DNA of 50,501 nucleotides from Cytobacillus massiliigabonensis (GTDB lineage: Bacteria; Bacillota; Bacilli; Bacillales; Cytobacillaceae). The translations under genes were made by a program, and so were the position numbers. Location: NCBI RefSeq assembly GCF_900199725.1, contig NZ_LT904903.1, positions 605,344-655,844 of the forward strand, read 5' to 3'. The notes beneath the pieces were generated by a model, which was not told the origin of the DNA, made no database searches, and saw nothing but the letters and a program-made list of their open reading frames with translations. Below, piece after piece: positions 44,087 through 50,501 of this stretch. Every line of letters begins with the position of its first letter. Within the stretch, counting starts at the first letter, position 1.

Positions 44087-44521
44087 ATGGTTGATGTAAT
44101 TACGAAAATCATAATAAATTGCCCAATTACAAAAGTATCAGAATATGCAACAAATCCTGATCATGCACCAGAGTGGTATGTAAATATACAATCAGTAGAG
44201 TGGAAGACACCAAAACCTCTTACACTCGGCTCCCAAATTGCTTTTAAAGCGAAATTTCTTGGCAGGGAACTTGCATACGTGTATGAAATTGTAGAATTTA
44301 TTCCTGAGAAGAAATTTGTGATGAAAACAGTAAATGGGCCATTTCCAATGGAGACTATTTATACATGGCAAGCAATCGATGAAACTCATACGCGAATGAC
44401 TTTACAAAATAAAGGGAATCCAAAAGGCTTCAACAAGATAGTATCCCTTTTCATGACGTTTATGATGAGAAGAGCAAACATGAAAGACTTAATTAAAATC
44501 AAAACCATACTTGAACAATAA
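44087..44521 (+). CDS. SRPBCC (START-like) family protein
   Basis: 144 residues. The pattern I-x-x-P-x-x-x-V-x-x-Y-A-T-N-P-D-H-x-x-E-W and the later FEMETIYTW-like beta-strands plus a long C-terminal helix (FNKIVSLFMTFMMRRANMKDL read in parts) fit the polyketide cyclase / SRPBCC superfamily. Members bind hydrophobic ligands; no ligand or reaction can be inferred. ATG 44087 with AAGGAG upstream. Single gene. Confidence 0.75.
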   Translation: MVDVITKIIINCPITKVSEYATNPDHAPEWYVNIQSVEWKTPKPLTLGSQIAFKAKFLGRELAYVYEIVEFIPEKKFVMKTVNGPFPMETIYTWQAIDETHTRMTLQNKGNPKGFNKIVSLFMTFMMRRANMKDLIKIKTILEQ

Positions 44522-44657
44522 TGGCTAGATAAGCTTTGTTAAAAATAAAATTCGCATGTTAAATGAATTTTAGCTGAATGAAAAAAATATATGTGTTTTT
44601 TGAGTTTGAAGAAATAAGAAAAAGAAATCTGGGCTCGCTTGAGTCAAATAGAATTTA

Positions 44658-44706
44658 CAAAAGGTGGTATTCTCTCATTTCTTAAATGAGAGAATACCAC
44701 CTTTTG
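44658..44706. terminator. Very long perfect hairpin between convergent genes
   Basis: Two 23-bp arms at 44658-44680 and 44684-44706 (inner core TTCTCTCATTT with AAATGAGAGAA) are exact reverse complements around a 3-nt loop. The AAAA/TTTT flanks make it a plausible two-way terminator. Confidence 0.85.
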
Positions 44707-44780
44707 TTATACATCTAGAATATGATTTTTAAAACATCAACTTTATTTTTTATTAATGTAAAATCTCCAAAGGGTCATTC

Positions 44781-45437
44781 TTATCTTTCGCAAGCATAAT
44801 TATCTTTATCTCTATCCATTTTAGACTGGTAGGCTGGATGATCAGAGGAAACGCCATTTGGATATACTTCTCTAAGTTCAGTACAATTTGAAAAATATTC
44901 GCTTCCTCCGCTAGTAGAAGCAGTACTGCTGGATGATATAGTTGTATTGGAACTAGCTGTTGATGTATTCTTGTTGCTTGAAAGCTGATTTTTTAAACTG
45001 CTTACCTCTTTTTCCAGCAATTTATTTTTAGATTCCAGATCTGTAATTTGTTTGCTAAGATTTGTTTTATCAGCTTCAGCACTTTCGGCATCTTTCACTT
45101 TAGTTGACATATCTTTCATTTCTTTGTTTAGTTTTTCATTTTGATTGGATAACTCAACGTTTTTTGATTTGAGCTCTTTAACTTCTGAATGGAGCTCTTT
45201 ATTTTCTGCACTTATTTTTTCATTAGCAGCTAGAGCATCAGTTAAGTCGTTTTGCACTCCGGTGTCCATATATGTCCCACCAATAATAAATAGAAATAAT
45301 CCCCCGATAAAAGTTGAGAAAAAGACTCTTTTGGAAAGAATTCTATTTTTATCCTTAATTTTTCTTAGGAAATGAAAGAATAGGTAAAGCAATGAAAATA
45401 AAAATAGCAAGAATCCTATTATAAATACTGCAGTCAT
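44781..45437 (-). CDS. Membrane-anchored coiled-coil protein with Excalibur domain
   Basis: 218 residues: two N-terminal helices (~1-27 and ~38-57), a long coiled coil (~68-145, repeated EN/EL/K heptads), a Ser/Thr-rich stretch (~148-175) and a C-terminal Excalibur domain with NCTELREVYPNGV and the calcium loop DRDKDNYACER. Excalibur domains occur on extracellular proteins; the second helix would place the coiled coil and domain outside. Role unknown, perhaps cell-wall binding. The gene is alone on the minus strand. Confidence 0.8.
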   Translation of the reverse strand: MTAVFIIGFLLFLFSLLYLFFHFLRKIKDKNRILSKRVFFSTFIGGLFLFIIGGTYMDTGVQNDLTDALAANEKISAENKELHSEVKELKSKNVELSNQNEKLNKEMKDMSTKVKDAESAEADKTNLSKQITDLESKNKLLEKEVSSLKNQLSSNKNTSTASSNTTISSSSTASTSGGSEYFSNCTELREVYPNGVSSDHPAYQSKMDRDKDNYACER

Positions 45438-45651
45438 CTTTATTTGTCTCCTTAAAATGCTAGATTACACATTTAGTGTATGATCACTTAAATTTATAAA
45501 ATTGCAAAAAGCATAATATTTACTTTTTTATAGGTCAAATATCCTCCTCTAGAATCATATTAAAATGTTTGAAAAAAGTTATCAATGTTTTCTTTGGTGT
45601 TAATGTTTGGAATGAGAATTAATAGAATTATTTTAGTTTCGTAGAGATGTT

Positions 45652-45777
45652 GGCGAATATAATTGGACTGATGGCGAATATGTTAATGATGACGGCTTAT
45701 ATACTAGAAAGCACGGCAAATATATTGTTGATGACGTCCAATATACTCGCGAGCACGGCGAATAGATTTGTTTCTTC
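45652..45777. repeat. Six 21-bp tandem units upstream of the cobalamin riboswitch
   Basis: The block (G)GGC-GAATAT recurs with starts at 45652, 45673, 45694, 45715, 45736 and 45757, exactly 21 bp apart, with other bases varying. As 21 is 7 codons, either strand gives heptad-like hydrophobic text (LANIIGL, MANMLMM, TANILLM on plus), so frames across it look coding. It lies in the 980-bp gap before btuF, about 65 bp upstream of the riboswitch promoter. Confidence 0.75.
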
Positions 45778-45821
45778 ATGCAAATTTCAATCTAATTCAA
45801 TTTGTGTTTTCAAACTGCATA

Positions 45822-45856
45822 TTCAAATAACTCGAAATAATGCTATAATACGAGTT
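45822..45856 (+). promoter_or_regulatory. Promoter of the cobalamin-regulated operon
   Basis: TATAAT at 45844-45849, with a weak -35 TTCAAA at 45822-45827 (16-bp spacer). An inverted repeat AACTCG (45829-45834) / CGAGTT (45851-45856) flanks the -10, so a protein operator is possible. Transcription would start near 45856. Confidence 0.5.
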
Positions 45857-45887
45857 GAGAATATTGCTTGACCAATTGAATCTTACA

Positions 45888-46073
45888 TAGCTAGTAGGTG
45901 CCTTGTCGTTGGATAAGGTTAAAAGGGAAGCCGGTGTAAATCCGGCGCGGTCCCGCCACTGTTATTCGGGGATAACCTCGCATTACCACTGTTCCAGGTA
46001 AGGAATGGGAAGGAGAGGAAGTCGCGTTACCCGTAAGCCAGGAAACCTGCCTATTTAGCTAGCCAACGAAATC
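45888..46073 (+). promoter_or_regulatory. Cobalamin (adenosylcobalamin) riboswitch
   Basis: Core features in order: GGTGCC near 45898, AAAGGGAAGCCGGTG with GTAAATCCGGC, the B12-box CCCGCCACTGT (~45953-45962), a variable region with the L5-type loop, and GCCAGGAAACCTGCC (~46037-46051). Outer stem near TAGCTAG on both sides. The Rho-independent hairpin at 46135-46166 gives transcriptional OFF control when cobalamin is abundant. Confidence 0.95.
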
Positions 46074-46134
46074 CTTCGCGGAAAAGGATAGGCTTAATCA
46101 GTATAAATTTATTTTATTTGTCTGGTTTTTGCAT

Positions 46135-46166
46135 GCCTTGTTTCCGAATGGAAGCAGGGCTTTTTT
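46135..46166 (+). terminator. Riboswitch-controlled terminator
   Basis: GCCTTGTTTCC (46135-46145) and GGAAGCAGGGC (46150-46160) form 11 pairs including wobbles, then TTTTTT. It lies about 260 bp before btuF. Confidence 0.85.
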
Positions 46167-46202
46167 CGTTGAGGAATAAGAAAGTATAACTTTGGAGTTA
46201 AT

Positions 46203-46357
46203 TGTCTAGCTCCAGCGCCTATCGCCTATCAAACTTCAGGTCCCATCCGCAACGATTGCGCCGACATCAATTCGCTTCACTCATTGTGTCTCCTATATCG
46301 AAAGAACCGGCCCTTCTGCGTTTGTACGGCGATGACCAAGGCGCTTCCGCTTTTCTT
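46203..46357. repeat. Interspersed structured repeat, copy C
   Basis: Third copy of the 155-bp element, with the same arms as copies A and B and an altered middle. It lies inside the leader between the riboswitch terminator and btuF, so it would be transcribed whenever the terminator is bypassed. A 66-residue frame here is produced by the repeat and not a gene. Confidence 0.8.
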
Positions 46358-46423
46358 GTTCAGGGAAAGACTTCAAAATATCAAGCTCATCTCGAACCAT
46401 AAACGAAGGGAAGAGGATTGAGT

Positions 46424-47428
46424 ATGAAAAAGATTTTGGCATTACTAATGACTTTACTGGTAGCGATGACTATCAGTGCTTGCGGGTCAGGAAATGATGG
46501 AGCAGAAAAAGATAGCTCCTCTCAAAAAGCATCGTCAGAAGTAGAGCAAAAAGGAGATTCCGAAAAGGAAACAAGTGAAAAAGCAACGGTCTACCCCCTA
46601 ACAGTGAAGGATGCAACAGGTTTAGAATTAACTTTTGAAAAGGCACCTGAGCGTATAGTCTCCACTTCTCCATCAGAGACGGAAATTCTATTTGCCCTAG
46701 GCCTGGGCGATAAAGTTTACGGTGTATCAGATTTTGATGATTATCCTAAAGAAGCGTTAACGAAGCCAAAAGTAGGAGGGGTCACAAAGCCAAATGAGGA
46801 AGCAATTATTGCAGCAAATCCAGATCTAGTAATTGGCGGCATTTCAATGAAAGATGATATTGTGGAGAAATTTCGCGGGTTAGACCTTCCTTTATACAAA
46901 ACGGAGCCAAAAAAGATTGAAGATATATTAAACAATATTATTCAGATTGGTGTTATTACAGATACACAGCAAAAAGCAGAAGAGCTTGTGGCAAAAATGA
47001 AGGAAGATATTAATGCCGTAACAGAAGCGGCAGCAACTATTAAAGAAGAGGATAAGAAAAAAGTTTATATCGAATTTTCCCCTGGCTGGACGGTGGGCAA
47101 GGGGGAATTTATGGATGAGCTGATTACGATGGCTGGAGGCATTAATATTGCCTCTGATATGGAAGGCTGGAACGCAATTAATGAAGAGAAGATCATTCAG
47201 GATAATCCAGATGTGATTTTGTATACTGCTGGTACTGTGGATGATAAGTCTGGCAAACCGTTGGAAGAACTAATTACTTCAAGAAATGGCTGGGAGAAGA
47301 TTACGGCCATTAAGGATGGCAACTTGACTGGTATTGAAGGGAACATTATGTCTAGACCTGGTCCGAGAATAACAGATGCTCTTAACCAAATCGCCCAAGC
47401 GATTTATCCGGATTTGTTTAAGAAATGA
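46424..47428 (+). CDS. btuF: Cobalamin-binding lipoprotein of the B12 importer
   Basis: 334-residue lipoprotein. Signal KKILALLMTLLVAMTISAC (lipobox ISAC) is followed by an acidic linker and a helical-backbone (class III) binding fold: KAPERIVSTSPSETEILFALGL, DFDDYPKEA, NPDLVIGG, and C-terminal EGNIMSRPGPRITDAL. Directly under a cobalamin riboswitch, so vitamin B12 or cobinamide is the likely ligand; siderophores are the other possible ligand class for this fold. ATG 46424 is preferred; TTG 46418 is too close to AAGAGG. Confidence 0.92.
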   Translation: MKKILALLMTLLVAMTISACGSGNDGAEKDSSSQKASSEVEQKGDSEKETSEKATVYPLTVKDATGLELTFEKAPERIVSTSPSETEILFALGLGDKVYGVSDFDDYPKEALTKPKVGGVTKPNEEAIIAANPDLVIGGISMKDDIVEKFRGLDLPLYKTEPKKIEDILNNIIQIGVITDTQQKAEELVAKMKEDINAVTEAAATIKEEDKKKVYIEFSPGWTVGKGEFMDELITMAGGINIASDMEGWNAINEEKIIQDNPDVILYTAGTVDDKSGKPLEELITSRNGWEKITAIKDGNLTGIEGNIMSRPGPRITDALNQIAQAIYPDLFKK

Positions 47429-48465
47429 AAAGAAGATTAGCACTATGGGGGGGAGCGGGTTTCGTTCTCCTTCTTCTTTCAGTGATTGTTAGTTTGTCAC
47501 TTGGATCAGCCAATCTGCCTATTTCGCATGTTTGGGGAATTATCCTGCATCAACTTCCGTTTTTAGAAGATGTCATAGATACGGCATGGGCGTCATCATC
47601 CGAGCAAATAATCCTAAAAGTCCGTTTGCCTCGAGTTTTTCTTGCCATCCTTGTCGGAGCATGTTTATCACTTGCTGGGGCTGGTTTTCAGGGAGTATTG
47701 CGCAACCCATTAGCTGATCCGTATACGCTAGGGGTAGCATCTGGTTCAGCAGTCGGAGCGGCTTTCTTAATATTATTTGGGTTTCATACGATTTTATTTG
47801 GTACATGGACGATTCCCTTGGTTGCATTTGTAACAGGGCTGCTCAGTTTGCTTGTTGTGCTCCGATTAGCAAATGTACAGGGAAAGTATAAATTAGAAAC
47901 CATTATTTTATCTGGTGTTGTTGTTTCTGCTTTTCTAGGTGCTATTGTTTCCTTTATGGTGTCCATGTCAGATCAGGTGGTAAATGAAATCGTCTTTTGG
48001 CTGATGGGGAGTTTAGCCCTTAGAGGCTGGTCATATACCTTTGTGCTTATGCCTTATTTAGCTATTGGGCTTGTTGTATTGCTTTCATATGGGCGAACAT
48101 TGAATTTGTTCGCATTAGGAGAGCGGCAGGCAGCACATTTGGGTGTCAATATAAAGCGGACACGGCTGGTTGTGCTGGTCGTTTCGACCCTAATTACTGC
48201 TGCTGCAGTGTCAATCGTTGGAACGATTGGCTTTGTCGGACTTGTCGTCCCTCATTTAGTGCGGCTGCTGGTTGGACCAGATTACCGCATTTTACTGCCT
48301 TTGACCGTGATCTTTGGTGCCATATATGTGCTTTGGGCGGATACAATTGCCCGTACATTACTTAGCCCGACAGAGATTCCGCTCGGTGTTGTAACCGCCG
48401 TTCTTGGTGCGCCATTCTTTGCATACTTGCTTCGCAGAAACAAGCAAATGTCAGGGGGAAATTGA
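47425..48465 (+). CDS. btuC: Cobalamin ABC transporter permease
   Basis: 346 residues, about ten helices, FecCD/BtuC family: VRLPRVFLAILVGACLSLAGAGFQGVLRNPLADPYTLGVASG (read in parts), and VGTIGFVGLVVPHLVRLLVG. Overlaps btuF by four bases (ATGA). Forms the membrane part of the importer with BtuF and the downstream ATPase. Confidence 0.94.
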   Translation: MKRRLALWGGAGFVLLLLSVIVSLSLGSANLPISHVWGIILHQLPFLEDVIDTAWASSSEQIILKVRLPRVFLAILVGACLSLAGAGFQGVLRNPLADPYTLGVASGSAVGAAFLILFGFHTILFGTWTIPLVAFVTGLLSLLVVLRLANVQGKYKLETIILSGVVVSAFLGAIVSFMVSMSDQVVNEIVFWLMGSLALRGWSYTFVLMPYLAIGLVVLLSYGRTLNLFALGERQAAHLGVNIKRTRLVVLVVSTLITAAAVSIVGTIGFVGLVVPHLVRLLVGPDYRILLPLTVIFGAIYVLWADTIARTLLSPTEIPLGVVTAVLGAPFFAYLLRRNKQMSGGN

Positions 48466-48468
48466 TGG

Positions 48469-49305
48469 ATGTTTATTGAAGTCGATAGGCTGAGTAAACG
48501 GTTTGATAACCAATCAGTGCTTGAGGAGATTAGCTTTTCTGTCAAACGTGGAGAATGCTTGGGTATTATTGGACCGAATGGAAGCGGCAAATCTACATTA
48601 CTAAAGCTGCTGTCTGGTGTGGAAAGTACATCGGCTGGAAAAGTTGAACTAAATGGGAAACAGATTGAACAATATACTCGAAAAGAACTAGCCAAATGGC
48701 TGGCTGTCTTGCAGCAGGAATCTCTGCCTCCGATTGGATTTACAGTAAGAGAGGTAATTGAGATGGGACGGTATCCTTTTCAAAATTGGCTTGGAGAAGA
48801 GACAAAAGACATTGAACGGCTAATCGATGCAATTCTCGATAAAATGGAGCTGAATGAGTTAAGTGATCGCCATCTTGAAAACTTGAGCGGAGGAGAGCGG
48901 CAGCGAGTAGCTCTTGGCAAGACAATGGCACAGCAGCCAAAACTTCTAATGCTTGATGAACCAACCACCTATCTTGATATAGGCCATCAAGTACTGCTAA
49001 TGGATCGGATTCGAGAATGGCAGCTGGAGGATGATCTGACAGTTATTTCAGTTTTGCATGATCTAAATTTAGCTGCGCTCTATTGTGATCGGTTGTTGCT
49101 CTTACATAATGGAAGAGTGGTAGCAGTTGGTTCCCCAGAGGAGATCATTCGAACCGATTTGATTGAGGAAGTTTACGGTACTTCACCGATAGTGATGGAG
49201 CACCCTGTTTATGGGTTACCGCAAATTATCCTTCAGGGAGAAAGTTTTACTCAGCGGAAGGATCTTGCAAAGAGGAGAGTAGGAAAGATAGAGATCCTTC
49301 AATAA
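48469..49305 (+). CDS. btuD: Cobalamin ABC transporter ATP-binding protein
   Basis: 278 residues. Walker A GPNGSGKST, signature LSGGERQRVALGKTM, Walker B LLMLDEPTTYLDI, switch His in VLHDLN, and a C-terminal extension (~255-278). FepC/BtuD type. ATG 48469 three bases after the permease stop, with AGGGGGAA upstream. Confidence 0.93.
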   Translation: MFIEVDRLSKRFDNQSVLEEISFSVKRGECLGIIGPNGSGKSTLLKLLSGVESTSAGKVELNGKQIEQYTRKELAKWLAVLQQESLPPIGFTVREVIEMGRYPFQNWLGEETKDIERLIDAILDKMELNELSDRHLENLSGGERQRVALGKTMAQQPKLLMLDEPTTYLDIGHQVLLMDRIREWQLEDDLTVISVLHDLNLAALYCDRLLLLHNGRVVAVGSPEEIIRTDLIEEVYGTSPIVMEHPVYGLPQIILQGESFTQRKDLAKRRVGKIEILQ

Positions 49306-49390
49306 TTGTCCGGTACATTGGAAGGTTGTACGAGTGAGCTGCTAATTTTTCAAATAGATTTGGGTTCAATACATAAAGAGGAGGGATACG

Positions 49391-49939
49391 ATGAGTAAAC
49401 CCAGTAAAGAACGTGGACTAACACTTGTTTATACAGGAGATGGCAAAGGAAAAACAACGGCAGCGATAGGGCTTGCCGTAAGGGCATATGGCCGGGGGAA
49501 ACGAGTGCTAATGATTCAATTCATCAAATCTCCCCAGCGTACGTACGGGGAAAAACTTGTTTTTGACAAGCTAGGAATTGAAATGGTCCAGAAAGGGATT
49601 GGATTCACTTGGACAAAAACCCCTGAAGAGCATCGTTCTGCACTTAAAGATGCGTGGACGTATACGAAGGAGCGAGTGATGGCAGGTGAGCATGATCTTG
49701 TCATCTTAGATGAAATCAATAATGCGCTGGCAATCAGTAGTTTTCCAATTGATGATGTGCTGCCGCTTCAAGAAGTACTTGATCTCATTTCCCATCGCCC
49801 TCAAGGGATGCATCTTGTTCTAACTGGAAGAAACGCCCACTCAAAGATCGTTGATGCGGCTGATCTAGTTTCAGATGTGACTGTGACAAAGCATTATTAT
49901 GACGAGGGAATACCAGCTGTTATGGGTATTGAACTATAA
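49391..49939 (+). CDS. cobO: Cob(I)yrinic acid a,c-diamide adenosyltransferase
   Basis: Transfers adenosyl from ATP to cob(I)alamin or cobinamide, making the form that the riboswitch senses. 182 residues of the BtuR/CobO (CobA) type: Walker A GDGKGKTTAAIGL, RVLMIQFIKSP, VILDEINNAL, LTGRNA. Follows btuD by 85 bases and fits the salvage role of the operon. ATG 49391 has AAAGAGGAGGG upstream. Confidence 0.93.
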   Translation: MSKPSKERGLTLVYTGDGKGKTTAAIGLAVRAYGRGKRVLMIQFIKSPQRTYGEKLVFDKLGIEMVQKGIGFTWTKTPEEHRSALKDAWTYTKERVMAGEHDLVILDEINNALAISSFPIDDVLPLQEVLDLISHRPQGMHLVLTGRNAHSKIVDAADLVSDVTVTKHYYDEGIPAVMGIEL

Positions 49940-49973
49940 GATAAAGTGTGAAAAAGAGGGGAGAACCGTTCTA

Positions 49974-50501
49974 ATGAGAATTGTATCGTTTTGTCCAAGT
50001 AATACCGAGCTTCTTGGGTTTATGGGGTTGACTTCTAATATTGTAGGTGTTGATAACTACTCAGACTGGCCTGTACAGATTAATAGTTTGCCTAGACTAG
50101 GTTCCGATTTAGATATCGACATCGCTGCTGTTGAAGCCCTTCAGCCAGATTTAGTTCTTGCATCACTATCGGTGCCTGGCATGGAGAAAAACATCGCAGG
50201 CTTAGAGGAGAGGGGACTGCCTTTTATCACACTTAATCCAAAGAGCTTAGCAGATGTTGGGGATAATATGCTTGAGGTGGGGAAAGCGGTAGGGCAAGAA
50301 GTGCTTGGGGAAGCAGCATACCATAAATATAATAGATTGTTGGACACGTATAAGGAGTTTGGACAGAAGGTTAAGGAACGGCCACGAGTATATTGGGAAT
50401 GGTGGCCTAAGCCGGTATTTACTCCGGGTGGGACGAATTGGTTAACGGAAATCAGTCATATAGCTGGTGGTTATAACGTGTTCGCAGATGACGAGCGGGC
50501 C
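49974..50501 (+). CDS. Cobalamin-binding protein without signal peptide (cut by window end)
   Basis: 176 codons with no stop up to the window edge. MRIVSFCPSNTELLGFMGLTSNIVGVDNYSDWP, LQPDLVLASLS and GGTNWLTEISHIAGGYNVFAD place it in the class III (BtuF-like) binding-protein fold. Its first residues begin the domain directly, so there is no lipoprotein signal and the protein should be cytosolic. ATG 49974 follows AGAGGGGAG. Proposed partner in cobalamin salvage; ligand unproven. Confidence 0.85.
   Translation, partial: MRIVSFCPSNTELLGFMGLTSNIVGVDNYSDWPVQINSLPRLGSDLDIDIAAVEALQPDLVLASLSVPGMEKNIAGLEERGLPFITLNPKSLADVGDNMLEVGKAVGQEVLGEAAYHKYNRLLDTYKEFGQKVKERPRVYWEWWPKPVFTPGGTNWLTEISHIAGGYNVFADDERA

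Noticed and set aside
45647..45871. A 74-residue frame (MLANIIGLMANM...) as a membrane peptide gene
   Set aside because: It is generated by the 21-bp tandem array, extends through the -10 and the riboswitch promoter, has no Shine-Dalgarno site, and the minus strand looks equally coding in the same array.
46202..46402. A 66-residue frame over repeat copy C
   Set aside because: It resembles the frame over copy A because both come from the same DNA element; no ribosome binding site and no conserved protein.

Overview
The window looks like chromosomal DNA from a low-GC Gram-positive bacterium of the Bacillaceae (Bacillus or a close relative). The evidence is strong AGGAGG-type ribosome binding sites, many TTG/GTG starts, U-tract terminators, and a gene set typical of bacilli (rocA, gatCAB, ppaC, plsY, dagK, an RlmCD-type methyltransferase, a YueI-family protein, a Vpr-like subtilase). 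No phage, plasmid, transposase, CRISPR, tRNA or rRNA gene is visible. Species cannot be fixed by reading alone.

Layout. 1-8.8 kb: metabolic and housekeeping genes: the end of an unidentified gene, rocA (proline/arginine breakdown), aceA (glyoxylate shunt), a YueI-family protein, a VanW-family protein, and the gatC-gatA-gatB operon for Gln-tRNA formation. 9-11.8 kb: an unusual regulator (degenerate ABC ATPase fused to a LytTR DNA-binding domain) followed by an ABC ATPase/permease pair, with three direct repeats exactly 21 bp apart between them. 12.1-13.7 kb: a thioredoxin-fold protein and a nitronate-monooxygenase-like flavoprotein. 13.9-19.5 kb: a six-gene envelope-response cassette (YiiX-type papain-like hydrolase, response regulator, ABC ATPase, permease, histidine kinase, secreted serine hydrolase). 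Its two promoter regions carry the same four-repeat operator with identical 11/12/11 spacing. 19.6-22.2 kb: ppaC, a phosphoesterase and plsY. 22.5-25.9 kb: a small membrane protein and an ECF sigma / anti-sigma / membrane protein / LiaF-like membrane protein operon. 26.3-29.1 kb: dagK and an RlmCD-type rRNA methyltransferase. 29.3-34.5 kb: a secreted protein and a 1322-residue subtilase with three C-terminal Ig-like repeats. 34.6-41.1 kb (minus strand): an Xre-cupin regulator driving a dipeptide/oligopeptide ABC importer that ends in a cupin gene. 41.6-45.4 kb: an ECF-transporter S component, a MATE exporter, an SRPBCC protein and a coiled-coil Excalibur protein. 45.9-50.5 kb: a cobalamin riboswitch with terminator controlling btuF-btuC-btuD, cobO and a second cobalamin-binding protein cut by the window edge.

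The least explained material lies between genes. A structured ~155-bp element occurs three times (2093, 22232, 46203) with a related composite at 25979. There are six 21-bp tandem units upstream of the cobalamin riboswitch, three tandem 29-bp palindromes at 42260-42392, and a cluster of semi-palindromes at 27355-27540. The best candidates for undescribed biology are the pseudo-ATPase-LytTR regulator with its 21-bp-spaced sites, the twin-operator two-component cassette, and the ECF sigma operon whose best-placed start codon is ATT and which encodes a threefold-repeated membrane protein.
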